A DNA stretch of 64,000 nucleotides from Rostratula benghalensis (GCA_013399305.1 VXAI01000065.1:2990114-3054113), one strand, 5' to 3'; numbered from the stretch's first letter, positions 47,403-61,600 are shown. Notes: generated from the letters alone by a model not told the origin. Numbers and translations: made by a program.

Positions 47403-50289
47403 TAGTCCTAGTATTACTGCAGTTCTGGCCTAAGTCCTAGGACTGACCTCTTAAAAAGTTTCTGTCAGAGGTAGGAGGTCATCTGTTTCAAAACCAACGA
47501 CCCTGAAACTTTTAACAGATGTGTTAGTGGTGATGTACCACAGTTAAGAACTATGTTATGGTTAATTAACTATGTTAATTATCAAGACTAGTGCCACTGG
47601 ATCCAAAAGAAGCATTTCTGGCCCTGGCATCATCCTATTTTGTCAGATTATTATTTTGTAGTGTTTGTGGAGGGCATGCAAACATAGAGCAGCTATCTTA
47701 AAGATAATTTTACATGATTTAGAGCAAAAGGATAATTGGTATGCCGTGCTGTCCCACCCTGCTGAGGAGGCATATTTTTTAGTAAGGAACTGTTGTATCT
47801 TTGAATGAATGGAGCCAGAAAGAATGCACAGATAAGAAAAAAATCTGTTACATGCCATCACTTGATGACATGGGCCTGGCCTCAACATGTTACACAATCC
47901 TTGGCAGTTCAGTGTTGTTCTGTTCTCTATCTCACATAAGTAATCCCTGAAGAACGCTTTATTACTCGAGTGGCAAGATGAAAATCTGACTTGGCCTAGA
48001 CGGAGATCACCAGGGCTGACAAAAGTTTGCATCTGAAGCTTCAGTAGTAGGATGAAGGGTGTGATCCAGGGATTCACAGGAAATAGAAGGCTGTTTGGTT
48101 TTACATTTTGGGGAGTTCAAAGCTTTCCCTACAGAACCCTATGAATCTGTTCCCTTCTAGAATCACATAAGACATGTTGATGGAGGCAACATGCATTTTT
48201 TTACCAGCAGACTTAGAACTTCTGTCATCCTGCCTCCTAAGGCGTGTTTTCAGAAACATTTCAAAAATGTGACATGGGTTCCTACTTACCAAACTTGGCT
48301 GTAGAACTGCAGGTCTTCACAGAGGAAGTTAGGAAAGTTTCCAGCGCTGAGCTTCCAGCTGCCCAATTTAGCTAAATGTTTTTTGTTTGAGGCTGTTGGG
48401 GTTTTTTGGGGTTTTTTTTTTGTTTTTTTTTTTGATTGAAGCTTAAGGTTTCATAAAACACTTACCTTCTTAGGCCTTCTCATTTATTGCAAAGTGAAAC
48501 TTTGTGAAAAATAAAGAAAAAAAAAAATCAACAGTTTCCTGAACAGTTCTCCATTTAAATAAAGAAGTGATTTAGCCAAATAAATGTGGTTCACCCCACC
48601 CCCCCCCTTTTAAAGTATCTTCTTCCCTCTCTCCAGCAAGAAAATGGTAGTCACACCAAAAATACTGTATTTGAATCTTGGTTTAGTGATTATACAGATG
48701 AGTCTTCCTTTAAGGATAACCATACTGCTTCTCCTACATGATCTAGATGGACACAACTTGAAAACTGTTATCAGGACTTCTTTCCTGGTTTCACACTTGT
48801 AAGTCTTTCAAGTCTTTATGGCTACTATTAAGGAAAGCAATAGTTATGCTCCAGGATGTGCCCTAAGCTTGCTGTATCTATAAGCTGAGGGAACTGGCTA
48901 CATACATGAAAGCAGGAAGGGTTTGTGCAGATGTGTTTTCTTCTCAGCACAGGAGTACTCTGATTTGAGATGGGCAAATGAAGTAATAAATTAGGTCATA
49001 TTCCCAGCTAACACTGTATAACATCCAGTACATTCTATAGAAAAGGATTTGAGCTTAATTTTCTATAAAATGCCAGTAGGGTTTCTTAGACTTCAGCTCA
49101 GAATTTCATGTTCAAACACAGACTTGGAATTTCCGGAAGGCTTTGCGGTCTTTCCTTACCATTTGGCCTAGAATGCTGCAGAAGATGGGAACAGCTTTGT
49201 TATATATTCTTAGCGTTCACTGTAAAATACAGATAAATTCCAAGCTATTTACCTTTAAAGGTATCTCCTTGGTGATACAGCACAGGGAAGCAGTTCAAAG
49301 AAGCAGAAGGTTCTGCCATGCCTTACCAGAGACACTGGATCTGGAAAGTCGCAACAGCTCTAAGACTCCAAACAGAGGATATTTCCCTTTCAGATGATGC
49401 TGGGACAGACAGTGGATGAGCCGAAGTCCCTGCAGTGAGAACCCTCTCCTCGTCCTTTGCAATGGGAGCCCACAGGTCCTTCGGTAGGGTAGTAGCAACC
49501 ACACTCATGCTACTCACTTGTATAGTGCTCAGGGCTCATGGCTTTCACTCTCTCTTCACCTATTGTGAAGTCAGGAGTTGAAAAGAAGCACTAAGAAATC
49601 AGAGAAAGAAAAAGGGTCTTGACCTCCTGAGTCTACTTGTCTGGAAGCTGGGGGGGCACCAGGAGGGAGCAGGCAGCTCTCTGATGAGATCTTCTTTCCC
49701 TATACTTGCAGAAACACACCGTTACTTCTTTGGGTCCATGCCTGAAACTGGAGGATTCAGTGATTTACCCCATCACCAGCAACAGTGCTCATCTATGTGG
49801 CTTTCCTGTCCCTTAACAGTTACTGAACTGTGGCACATCCTTTGCTCAGAACATGCACACTGGCAGTGATATCCTGAAGTGGGCACAAGATGTAACTCAT
49901 GTTATCAACAGTTATTTTACTAGCTTTTCTGATGATCCCCATAGTCACTCTGTCTCCTCCCGCATCAGAGTGACAAAAGGGAGAGCTTGGCACCCCACAG
50001 CCACTTTCCATTTCTTCTTCTTGCTGTGGTGAGCACCAATACTAGGCTCCAGAGGCTGCAAGAGAGAATTATCATAGGCCCCTTTTAGCTGTATGCTAAG
50101 ATGCTGTGCTCTTGCCCCATGAATACTATATACTGAAAACTAGTCTGAAACCAGGCACCTAATGCCTATACCCAAATTCAATGTAATGCATGAACTCTCT
50201 CATTCCACTTTTCAACCTCTATTGCGACATGTAACTTTCACATTGTCTAACATTCCTCCTCAGGAGGATGACTTAAAATTTCCTTTTGT
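47403..50289. other. Intergenic sequence, no gene
   Basis: No convincing gene. A G/T-rich low-complexity run is at 48,395-48,433 and a C run at about 48,595-48,607. The minus-strand frame at 47,643-48,077 (144 codons) has no recognisable domain, and nothing around it supports it as a gene. Confidence 0.55.
48395..48433. repeat. Low-complexity G/T tract
   Basis: The run is built of ttgggg followed by long T tracts separated by single G or GGGG blocks. Simple sequence, likely length-variable. Confidence 0.85.
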
Positions 50290-51025
50290 TGAAGTTAATG
50301 AAGGTCCTGTCAAGCCACTTCTCCAGTTTGTCCAGGTTCCTCTCGATGCCAGCACAGCCCTCTGTATCAGCCATCCCTCCCTGATTTGTATCATCTGCAA
50401 AGTTACAGAGAGTGTGTTGTGCCTAAACTTCAAGATCATTAATCACAGAATAATTATCTCATAGAACAGTTTGTGTTGGAAGGAACCTTTGAAGATCATC
50501 TAGTTCCAAACTCCCACCCCTCAATGGGCAGGGCCATCTTTCACTATATCAGACTGCTCAAAACCCTGTCCAGTGTGACTTCCAATGCTGTGACATCCAC
50601 AGCTTCTCTGGTCATCTCGTTCCAGTGTTTCTCCACCCTTATCACAAAACAGTTTATTTCTTATGTCCAAGCTGTAATTATCTTCTTTCAGTTTAAAACA
50701 GCTGTCCCTTGTCCTGTCACTACAGACTCCAGTAAAAAGTTTCTCTAGCTTTCTTATACACCCCTTTTGTATACTGAAAGGCTGCCATAAGGTCTCTCTG
50801 GAGCCTTCTCTTCTCCATGCTGAAGAACCCCAATGCTCTTAGTTTCTCTTCATAGGGGACATGCTCCAATTCCCTGATGATTCTCATGGCCCTCTTCTGG
50901 ACTCACTTTAATGAAGATGTTGAACAGGATTGCACCCATTATTCATTATCACTACAGGTAGACACCATTCATGGCAGGTCTTCAGTTGGTCGTTGTACCA
51001 CTGACCGTAACCCTCTAGGCTCAGT
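50290..51025 (-). mobile_element. CR1 LINE, minus strand, split by a nested CR1
   Basis: The outer copy appears as two blocks: 50,290-50,443 (ttgaagttaatgaaggtcct through caagatcattaat) and 50,908 to about 51,025 (ttaatgaagatgttgaacag through accctctaggctcag). Together they form continuous CR1 reverse transcriptase sequence on the minus strand. A younger CR1 lies between the blocks. The outer copy lacks its 3' tail on the low-coordinate side. Confidence 0.85.
50444..50907 (-). mobile_element. CR1 LINE, 5'-truncated, nested, with TTAAT duplication
   Basis: A 464-base CR1 3' end on the minus strand begins with the tail cacagaataattatctcata and ends with catggccctcttctggactc. It is flanked on both sides by TTAAT (50,439-50,443 and 50,908-50,912), while the surrounding CR1 needs only one copy. 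This is a likely target-site duplication of five bases. Confidence 0.85.
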
Positions 51026-54000
51026 TTCAAAGAATGGTCTAGATTTGTCCATTTCAGGTGTTGTTTGTAAAGTTCCACAAGGGTTTGAATTTCTTACTCA
51101 GAAGCACTGAGGCCTTTGTAAAACTCATCTGTGACCCTTTGCAACTGATGACCTAGATAATCTTCTGCCATTACTGCAAGCAGAATCTGTCCACTATGCA
51201 GTTAAATTCTCTTTGTATCAAGATCTGCTCCTTTATTTACTCTTTAAAACCTGTCAGAAACACTTATAGTACTGACTCTAGCCCAGAAGTCCCAAGCTTT
51301 GTATCCCCATCTCCCTGGACCTTCCAAAGATCGTGAGAACAGGAAGAAACATAAAAGCTCCTGTAACGTGGAAAGTACCGTATGTCTGAAGCTTCAGCCC
51401 ATGTATGGGGTTGCATGATGAACAAGGCAAATTTAGAAGAGGCAGAAAGGATGTTCAATCTGCTAGTAGGAAGTTTCAGAGCTGGAACTGTCCTCTCTTA
51501 TTGCTGACTTTTCTGGTGGTGCTGGGAAATGAATACTTCCTAAATCATGATGGAACAGCAAAGTACTCCTTTAAAAAAAAAAAAAAAAAAATTATTTATC
51601 TTCTCTTATTGTTCTGGAGATGGGATTTGTTTCTGCTGCTCTCTGCAATATTGCAGTATGAAGAGGTAGGAAGAAACAAGTTTGCTGATCTGGCCTGGAG
51701 CACTGTAGGCACATTTCTACAGATTACCAGAAGGTGCAACTGGAAGCACAGACAGGTGTTAAAATGTACCTCCACTTACGGAAGGTGAGCAATCATGTAC
51801 TTCCACCTCTGAGCAGGTATTTCTCTTTTATGCCAGAAGTTTCTTACTTGATATCTGAGGTGAAGAGCCCCCTTTTGATAGTATGCAAGTATCAATCTTG
51901 TTTCTAAACTTAACACAGGCCAGCAGCCGACTTTGGTCATAGCTCCTGCAGGGAACTAGAGCAGGGAAGGCCCGTGCAACAGCAGGAATTTCACATTTCT
52001 CGCTAAACCTATGGGCTCTGATGAGCTGTAGAAAATGTATTAGTGCATGTTTTGTTTCTTTTTTCATACCCTGCAGTATGAATGTTTTTTGCTCTACCAT
52101 GCAGTCAGCAGCCACCAGAGAAGCCAGTCAATTTCTTCAAGCTGCTTAAGGCATATGCTGCCACCACCTTTTCAAGATGTGGGAGGGATCCAAATCTGTT
52201 TTTAACAAGTCCAGCATGTTTCAAATTACATGCATTTGGCAATCCTCTCTTAGATTTTTGGACCATGATTCTTGCTAGGTTACAAATATACTTTTTTATT
52301 GCTGTTTGGTGTTAATACTGTGAGCCAGTAGAGGGCATACTGGCATTTAATTTGAATATTAACTCCTAAACAGATAAGGTATCTCTGAAATGATAGGATA
52401 CTTTTAAGAAATGTAGAGATTCTTATACATAACAGCCTTTGTGTAAAGCTAATTGTGAAAAGTTATTTTTTCAATACTACCCAAACCTTAACATTAAAAT
52501 TTAAAATAAACAAACAACCTAAAAGCCCAAGCTGTGAAAATTGCTGAAGCTCACCTTACCTACTTACTATATACATTATTATATATTCACAACATATACA
52601 TTTTTTTTCCTATTCAGATCTTCAGAATGGGTTAATAAAGCCTAAGCGTTGAAAAGTCTAGTAAAGTTGAATAGCACCCACATCACCCATCTGTCCTGAA
52701 TAAAGTTATTTTTAGCTGTTTCCTAGCTACAGATCCTCCCAGCACAAAGCTTTATAATTTCAATCAGGCATACACATGCTTATATGTACCCTTTTCTCCT
52801 CTCTCCCCTATATAATAATGGAATTGCAGATTCTCACCTTCAAAAAACTTTAAAAAAAATCAGAATAGCTTCTGAAATTGTTCAAGCACAAGCTATTCAT
52901 CATGAAGTACATCTGTCAGCCTTTAGCAGGAAGGAGAGTTATGCTTACTTTGGGCCAAACGGTCTCAAGAAATATATTAGAATATGAATGTTTTGACAGT
53001 TCACGGTACCTTTCATCTGAAATTCCCCAAATACTTCATGTATACTAATTGAGATTCCTTCTCATAGCACAATATTTTTTATTACACTTAGTTTTCACAT
53101 TGGCCCTTGAGGCGGAAGTGGTTATGACCCACTTTTTCCAAAGTGTGTCTTGAAGTAATTGTCTCTGTGCCTAGTTTCTCTTCACTGCGAGATTAGGATA
53201 GTTTCAAATGTGTTTTGTTTTGTTTCTCTAAAAATGTACTAGGAGTAAAAGGATGTACAGAAACTAATAATGCCTAAGTAATTAATTTGTAACTTGACTG
53301 TATGAGATACGTATGACAATAAAGAGCAAAAAGTGTTTTGAGGAGTAAAGGTGGGTTCACCAGTGACATTGTGACATTCTCAAGGTTATTCATATTTACA
53401 AAGAGCTAAGCTGAAATTGCCTATTAAAAATGCTGAAACAAGTACTCTACCTGTCAAAACCATACTGTAGGAGTATCAACCTAATGCACATGTGCAAAAT
53501 GAGACAGTGTGTGGGGCAAGAGGATAATACCCTGAGGATGTCAAAGGTACAGGAGCAATAACGGCGAATAAGTTCTCTGTGTGTGTGCCGCATGGCCCCA
53601 TCAGAGATCTGGGCTGACATCATCAGCAATACCAGTGCTTTGTAAAATGTGGTTTTGCACAGCAGCACACAGAGATACCTTTTGCTGAGAATTTTACTTT
53701 CCCTAGCTATCACTTGGACCACTTGGACTAAGTTAAAAAGAAAGTAAAAGAGTCTGACAAAAAGAAACTAGGCCTTTTTTTTGCCTCATTGAAAGAGAAA
53801 ATTAAGTAAGGAACACAAACATAGGGATAGAGCTCCACAGATATAGGCATCTGCTTCCACCCGTACACCACTATTGTAGGAAAAGCTTTGCTGCTGCAAC
53901 AACACTGTCAGCAAGTTCCTTGCAAGTACCTCGAATATGCAAAGTAGAAATGTTTTGTTGATGAGCTCTGGAAAATCCCTTCTAGCAACCAATCTTTGCT

Positions 54001-55299
54001 GTCTTTATTCCTGGGTCCTTTCAAAGCACCATTAATGACAGCATTTGCTTCAGGTAGTACTTTGTTCTTAAAGACCTGAGGATTCATGAAATTTAAACCC
54101 ATCAGGATTATGAAGCACAGAGATTCCAAGGACTGTGCAGTCGCAGCTCCAGATTATTTGGACATGTGTATTGTCACAGATTTCCAAAACTTCTAGACAG
54201 TACAGACATCAAAATATCCTGTGATGACTGAGGCAAATCTTTTTCATGAGATGATTAAACATTCATTCCTTTCCAAAAAATTCAATGTTATAATTTTGTC
54301 TTCAAAATTTTTTGTTATTTGATGCAGGAGTATCACGACCTTTGCCCTGATCATAAGTAACAGAATAATTAGCTATGTCTGACAGGCAAGCAAGCAAGCA
54401 AGGAAGAACTGAGTGGGATGAGCCATGGTATGGACCATGGATTAACAGGTGCCAGGAAAACACCTGGAACTGCTGGAAAGGCCTAGTACGGTATCATCGT
54501 ATATCAATTAGAGACAGCATCTGACTATAAACTCCCCCAGAAGCAGAGTTTGGGAGGGCTGGTACGTAGACATCTGGCACCATGTAGAAGCAAAGGACCT
54601 GAAATGCAGCAGTTAAAGCATTGCTTGCCAAGCCCTCAGGCAGAGCCCACCACTGAGCGGCTGAGTGTGGCTTTTTCTTCAGCCTCAACTTTCTGGCATG
54701 GAAATGGTGGGGGAATCATGCAGTCTTTGCCCCTATAGTAGTTTTTCAGTCTACAGATGGAAACAATAGCATCTTATTTTGTATTTGTTGTCATGTTTAT
54801 ATAGAGGACTTTTTTTTCTATGTAGAGTATGCAGACCTACTTTTTTAGGAGTTTGTCCCAAAGGAAGTAACTTTGATAAAGAAAATACCAGCTTCTAAAT
54901 CTCTATTACCAAGACTATTCTTCTTACTTTCATTTTTTCCTGTCATCATACCTCTCTTGTGAATTCACTGTAAACTCTGAGAATCTTCTAGCAGAGACTG
55001 AAAATAGTTACTCCTTTTCATCTCTTCTGGCTGTCTACCAGAATAGCCTCTCCAACTCCTTTGCATTTGGCCTTCATCATAATCTACTTAACATTCTGTA
55101 AAACTTCATGGACCTTTTTTTAATTTTTGTGTTAGATGTTCAGGCAACAGGGATCTAGTTGAAAAGCACTTTGAAAAATTCCCTAAATTTATAATTAATT
55201 TTCTATAGTAGTATGTTATTCAGACTTGCTTTTAAAGATCGCCAGTACTAAGCTCTATAATGACAATCTAAGCTGTAAGGGCAACCTTACAGTCCACCT
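51026..55299. other. Intergenic sequence, no gene
   Basis: AT-rich, with a 19-base A run at 51,573-51,591 and a few short open frames of no recognisable kind. No exon-like or RNA gene signal was found. Confidence 0.55.
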
Positions 55300-56839
55300 T
55301 TGCAGATGTACAAATCCGTGGGACTTGATGAGATACATCCACAGTTCTGAGGAAATTGGCAGATAAAGTTGCTAAGCCACTATCCATAATATCTGAGAAG
55401 TTGTGGCAGTTTGGTGAAGTTCCCACTGACTGGAAAAGGGCACACATAAACCCCCTTTTTAAAAAGGTGAAAAACAAGACCCAAGGGACTACAGACTGGT
55501 CAGTCTCACCTCCGTGCCCAGTACAATCATGGAGCAGATCCTCCTGGAAACTCTGCTGAGGCACACAGAAAATAAGAAGGTGATTAGTGACCACCAAAAT
55601 GGCTTCACTGAAAGCAAATTGAGTCTGACAAATTTGGTCGCCTGCTACAACAGGGTTACAACATTGGTGGACAAGGGAAGACCAACTGACCTCATCTACC
55701 TGGACTTGTGCAAATCATTTGATGCTGTCCCACATGGCATTCTTGTCTCTAAATTGGAGAGACATAGATTTGACTGAGGGACTACTTGGTGGATAAGGAA
55801 TTGGATGGATGATCTCACTCAAAGAACTGTGGTCAATGGCTCAATGTCTACATGGGGAACACTGGTAAGTGGTGTTCCTCAGGGGTTGGTACTGGGATGG
55901 GTGTTTAACATCTTTGTTGGTGACATAGGCAGTGGGATTGAGTACACCCTCAGCAAGTTTGCTGATGACACCAAGCTGTGTGGCACAGTTGACATGCTGG
56001 AAGGAAAGGATGCAATCCAGAGGGACCTGGACAGGCTTGAGAGGTGGATTTGTGCAAACGTCATGAAGTTCAAGCAAACCAAGTGCAGGGTCCTACACCT
56101 GGGTCAGAGCAATCCTGAGCACAAATACAGGATGAACAGAGAATGGATTGAGAGCAGCCCTGAAGAGAAGTTGGGGTTGGTGGATGAGAAGCTCAATATG
56201 AGCCAGCAATGTGCACTTGCAGCACAGAAAGCCAAACACATCCTGGTCTGCATCAAAAGAAGAGTGGACAGCAGGTCACAGGAGGTGATTCTGCCTTTCT
56301 ACTCTGCTCTCATGAGACCCTACCTGGAGTTCTGTGTCCAGATCTGGAACCCCTAACATAAGAGGGACATGGACCTGTTGGTCCATAGAGCAAGTCCAGA
56401 GGATGGCCACGAACATGATGATGTGATGACAAGCTGAGATAATTGGGATTGTTCAGCCTGGGGAAGAGAATGCTGCACGGATACCTTACAGGAGCCTTCC
56501 AGCACTTAAAGGGGACCTACAGGAGGGATGCGGAGAGACTCTCAGGAACTGCACTGATAGGATGAGGAATAATTTTTTGAAACAAAAAGAGGGGCAATTT
56601 AGATGAGATATTATGAACAAAGTCTTTACTTTGGGGGTTGTGAGACACTGGAACAGGTTACCCTGTTGTGGGTAGTTGTGGATGTCCCGTTCCTGGAAGC
56701 GTTCAAGGCTAGGCTGGATGGGACTTTGAAGAAACTGGTTTAGTGAGAAGTGTCCCTGCCCATGGTAGGGGGGCTGGAACTCGATAATGTTTAAGGTCCC
56801 TTCCGACTCTAACCATTCCATGATTCTATGATTCTATAA
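55300..56839 (+). mobile_element. CR1 LINE, long 3' part with RT domain
   Basis: The longest uninterrupted CR1 in the window, about 1.5 kb on the + strand. It contains reverse transcriptase finger-to-thumb sequence spread over several frames: the [16 protein letters not shown] motif (frame 55,514-55,777), [20 protein letters not shown] and [10 protein letters not shown] (frame 55,805-56,356). The C-terminal region follows, then the 3' end (ccttccgactctaaccattc and an attctatg repeat at 56,817-56,839). A stop in the palm region and later frameshifts make it inactive. Confidence 0.95.
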
Positions 56840-57978
56840 ACCTTCAGATGCTGCTGCTCGAGTGCACTTAACAGAGAAAACAAGTAACAGGTGAAGTGTC
56901 TTGCATTAACAACATTTAGGAACAGCTAAACATCTAGCAGCATCTGGTATTCTTGGGGTAAGCACTCCTGTAAACTTGGAGCAACTACTGATGGTGTCTG
57001 GTCATAGTGTGAGACAGAAAGAGATGCTGTAGTCTAGGAGCCTGGTGAGTAACTCTGGTAATTGAAAAGGGTAATTAGAAATATCTGACTGGTTGGTATC
57101 AAGTAGGTTGCCATCCATGGTCCCTGCTTAGCCTGGCACAAAGGAAAGAGCAAGAAACTTCTGAACGAATTCTCTTGTCTCAGAGAAATAAGATTAAAAG
57201 CACTGGGATACATTCTTCTCTTTCAATTAGGTGTGAAGATTTTCTTTGTGTGTGTGAGCATCTCATAGTTTCTGCTTTTATTATTTCTAGTTAGGACCAA
57301 GAGAGTTAAACTTTCCAACAAAAAATATTTCTAAAGTGTTGATTTATCAGTCAAAATATTTTGTATAAGTTTCTGTGTGAATATACTTAACATAGTTTCT
57401 GACATCTTGAAAAGGACTAAAGCATAGATAATCTTCCACATTGATAAGATATCACAGGTAGTTTTATTTTGTAAAACATCTTTAAAAAGGAATGGATAAA
57501 TTTTCTGACTCGCTGATCTTATGTTACAGCTGCAGAAATGGAGAAATCTTTCCTAACAATGCAGGCGATCTGACATTTGGAAGAATTAATAATTACAACC
57601 TGTGATTGTTCTTCAAGAAGTGATCAAAATTCCATTTCCCATACCTGTTTAGGGTATCAGAAAGGTCTGAAGACTCGTGAGATTTTTTCTTTGCCCCTCT
57701 CTTAATATCTGTGCTCTTTCTTCACCTCTGCAATCTGTTGGTGTGTGAACAGAGTTGAGGAGTTTGCTCCATTCAAGACTGGTTTTCATTCTGGGCTGAT
57801 GTTAGAGGCTGACAAAGAGAAATCATAAAAACCAGTGTCAGGTGACAACATGTGTATCAGTAGTGAGACTGGGCATAAAAGCAAATGTCACAAACTTTTA
57901 CACAAGGCAATAAAATATGGTGGGAAGCAGAACTGGTGCCAGGGGCATATTGATCTGTTCATATGTTTGGTATGAACG
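56840..57978. other. Intergenic sequence, no gene
   Basis: Single-copy-looking AT-rich sequence between two CR1 copies. Nothing is recognised. Confidence 0.55.
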
Positions 57979-58650
57979 TCATAGAATCATTAGAGTTGGA
58001 AAGGACCTTGAAGATTATTGAGTTCCAACCTCCCTGCCATGGGCAGGGACACCTCCCACTAGACCAGGTTGTTCAAAGACCCATCCAGCCTTGTCTTGAA
58101 CACTTCCAGGGATGGGGCTTCCCATACTTCTTTGGGGAACCTGTTCCAGTGTCTCACCACCCTCGGAGTAAAGAATTTCTTTCTAGTATCTAATTTAAAT
58201 CTCTCCTCTTTCAATCTTAAACCACTACCACTTATCCTATTCACTACACACCCTGATAAAGAGTCCCACTCCAGCTCTCGTGTAGGTTCCCTTCAGATAC
58301 TGGAAGGCTGCTATAATGTCTACCCTGAGTCTTCAGGCTGAACAACCCCAACTCTCTCAGTCTGTCTTCATAGGAGAGGTGCACCAGCCCTCTGGTCATC
58401 TTTGTGGCCCTCTGCTGGACTTGTTCCAACAGGTCTATGTCTTTTCTGTGCTGAGGACTCCAGAGCTGGACACAGTACTCCAAGTGGGATCTCCCGTGAG
58501 CAGAGTAGAGGGGTAGAATCACCTCCTGTGACCTGCTTCTTTTGATGCAGTCCAGGATGTGGTTGGCCAGTGTGCACTGCAGTCTCATGCTTGCTGAGGG
58601 TGAATTCTATCCCACTGTCCATATCTGCAACAAAGATGTTAAACAGCCCT
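57979..58650 (-). mobile_element. CR1 LINE, minus strand, with internal deletion
   Basis: The 3' tail (tcatagaatcattagagttg) is at 57,979. CR1 C-terminal sequence follows on the minus strand (frames 58,059-58,244 and 58,244-58,588, with [14 protein letters not shown]). At about 58,590 the sequence jumps from gcagtctcatgc to gctgagggtgaattctatcc, which belongs several hundred bases further into the element. It ends with gcaacaaagatgttaaacag near 58,650. Confidence 0.9.
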
Positions 58651-61600
58651 GCTAGCATCTGCTACCTTTCTGGTTGCTTTCAGTGATTCAAAACAAATAC
58701 TACACTTCCATTCTAACAATGCCACTAACTTTCTGAAATATGTAAATAGACTAGTATCAGTAGAAGTAGAGAAGCAATTTTTGTGAAAGTGATCCCAGAA
58801 CACTTCATACAGCTCTAATATCAACACTGGCCATGAACTGAAAAATGGAAATATGGGAAGATACTTTCTAGGGAAGTTCAAAGGCTAGGGAAACACCCTG
58901 CAGAGACCCAATCCTTGTTTAGCTTAATAAGAAAAAGAAATATCTTAATTTTGGTAGAAAAATATTTTTGCTGGTATAAATGGGGTAAAATAGAGAACAC
59001 ACAAGGTCTACTAAAGCTCATTAATATAGTAAAGAAAAGCTCCTGGCCAAAATATGAAGGGAAAAGATGCATCCACAGTGTATTAGTGATTAGATCCCTT
59101 CCAAAATGCAGAGCATAATAATGTACAATTTATAGATTTTTATTTAAAAATTTTATATAATAGTGGCAATTGAATGAAATTCTGTGACTTGAACAAAATT
59201 GTCTATGCATTAATAACCCCCTCCACTCTGAAAGACAAGAAATTGATACTGAAGAAACCAAGGGAATTGGAGGGTAGAGGAAGAAAAGAACATGCCCTCA
59301 AAGAAGATGTAGATAACAGGAATGTAGAACAATATCACGGTAGTGACTTTACCTTGATCAAATGCACAGCACTGATGGTTGATTAATGTGAAGTTTTGAC
59401 TGGGATATGTGAAAACAGTCAATTCTGACCTAAACAATTCTATGACTCTTCAAGGCTTTCTCTCTAAATACATCTCTCTTTTTTTTTTTTAAAGTATGCT
59501 GAATGCATCTCTATCCCTGACTGCCAACAAGCCAGAACAATAGTGTTGCCTCAGTTGACTGGGATAATAGGATCCATCTCTCTGGTCTTGCTGTCAAATA
59601 GCAGCTAAATATCATAGTCTTTCATTATGGTATCTGGTCTTAAATGGCGATGAAGTTCAGAGAAAATAAGGATGGCCTATGGAAAGAACGCACTATGAAA
59701 CTTACAAAAGTGTGACAATACTTAATGTATTGCTGTAAATTGCGATTCCAGGTCAAGAAAATGTCAGAACAATTGGCACAACATGTAGCGGGGTTTTTAA
59801 CTACATACAATCTCAGTATGTTTTATCATGACACAGTTTTGTATGACCAGCAGTTTTTACTCAAGTGTTACAAACAAAGGAAGAGCTTTGGAGAATGATT
59901 TAGATGTTGCTAATATTTAAACTACATTTTTTTGTATCTATGGATCACAGTAATTATGCGGCATTCATGATCTGAGATAACTGTTGTTATTGAAATAAAT
60001 TTAAAAAAAAATTAAAGTAAAAGCTAACTTTCACACAAGAAAAAAACAGAAATATTTGCATTTTGGCACTGTTTTTCTTTGGAAATTTACAATCAGTTCC
60101 TCCTCACGCATACTTGGCTTCTTTTAGTGTTCTTTGAAGCTAAAGATTTACACTTGTACATTCTAAAAAGAGAACATAACACAGGGATCTTTCTAACATG
60201 GACATCTATTTAAAGTGTTTCATTTGGCATTATAGAGTCAAATCCTTCAGCACTTCATCTCCAGAATCCCTGTACTGAAAATTTACCAAACTTCATCCAT
60301 TTTATTTCAATGTATGTTTCTGTAGTACGTGAAGACCAAGGCTATTTATATTTATGATACATGATTTTAAAGTTTTTAATGGATGCTTTAGCCCCAGCTA
60401 TACCTGCAGAATATTTTTCTACTGTATTTGGGTACTTGTAACTGCATGCTAGAACAGCACGATGCCATAGCAATGTTATCGTATTTAAAATCTTTGCCTA
60501 GGTGGCATGTAAGTGCCTTTTCTTTTCTATTTTCTGTTATGAAAAACATTCCTAATGTCAAGCATTATTAGCACACCTCTGGATTCTCTGCATATTTTTG
60601 TTGCACAAAAGAAGCTACATTGTCCTAGTTCTTTTTTGATGTAACTAGGGAAAGAAATGAAATTTCTTGTACACTAAAAAATATATTAATAATTAAGTAA
60701 CCATTGAACTATGTCAAACAACTTCTTCAGAAAGCTTAAGTGGGTAAAGTATATCACGTAAAGTCTATACAGGCTTTTAGCTAGAGATACGCAAGACAAG
60801 CTGAGAGACGACAAGAACAAATCTTTTAACAAATGATCTGTGGTCTCTTTTTTATGCAAAACTAGGAAGTTTTGACTAATTGTCAAAACTCTTTGACAAC
60901 TTTGAGTAATTGGCACCAAGCCAAGACAAAGAAATGGATACCTGTAAGTACCTTATATACAGTGAGAAAGGGTTGTGTATCATCCAGGTGAACTGAGAAG
61001 AATCTTGCTGGTGAAGAGTAAAAGGCTGTTTGCATTTGGAAGCATTCAATAGGTTGCTTCATTTTTTATTTGTTCTCAGAAAGCACTTATTATGGAGTTT
61101 TGTTTACTTGGCTCATTAATACATTGAATGTAGGGCATGTGAGAAGTGGTTTATGAAAAGGCTAAAGTTGAGACATAAAGTTTGGAGCTGAAGAGCAACC
61201 AGTAAGAATAACATTCAGAATCTTGTGTCTGATTTAAAGGCTGCACAAAATTTTCTGCTAGGGTCTATATTAGAGTATCTGTTATCTAATTAGTCAAACT
61301 TTCTTTATTATTTATCTCTTTGAAAAACTTTTATGTTTTCCCATGTATTCTATGCATTTTAAAATCAGAATTATTATTCAATTGCATGGATAATAAACAG
61401 TATAATCCAAACTTTGTGGTATTTTTATACTTTAAATTTTATTTTAAAGTAAAATCTACATCTTCTTTGTCTTGATGATTCTATACTGTTAACCAGTGCA
61501 AAGTACTGAATATTTCCTTTCTAGTTATCACAATTCTTTGATAATTTATGAGGTAGATTAGTGATTTGTACTCAGATTTGAGCTGATTCACTCTGCATAC

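Noticed and set aside
47643..48077. 144-codon minus-strand frame in the intergenic region
   Set aside because: The sequence is AT-rich, the product resembles no family that I know, and nothing in the context suggests a promoter or exons.
55805..56356. 183-codon frame as an independent reverse transcriptase gene
   Set aside because: It is one piece of the CR1 at 55,300-56,839, whose remaining parts are in other frames or interrupted by stops.
59420..59460. Possible CR1 tail (aacaattctatgactct)
   Set aside because: Too short and without the preceding CR1 3' sequence to be separated from chance.
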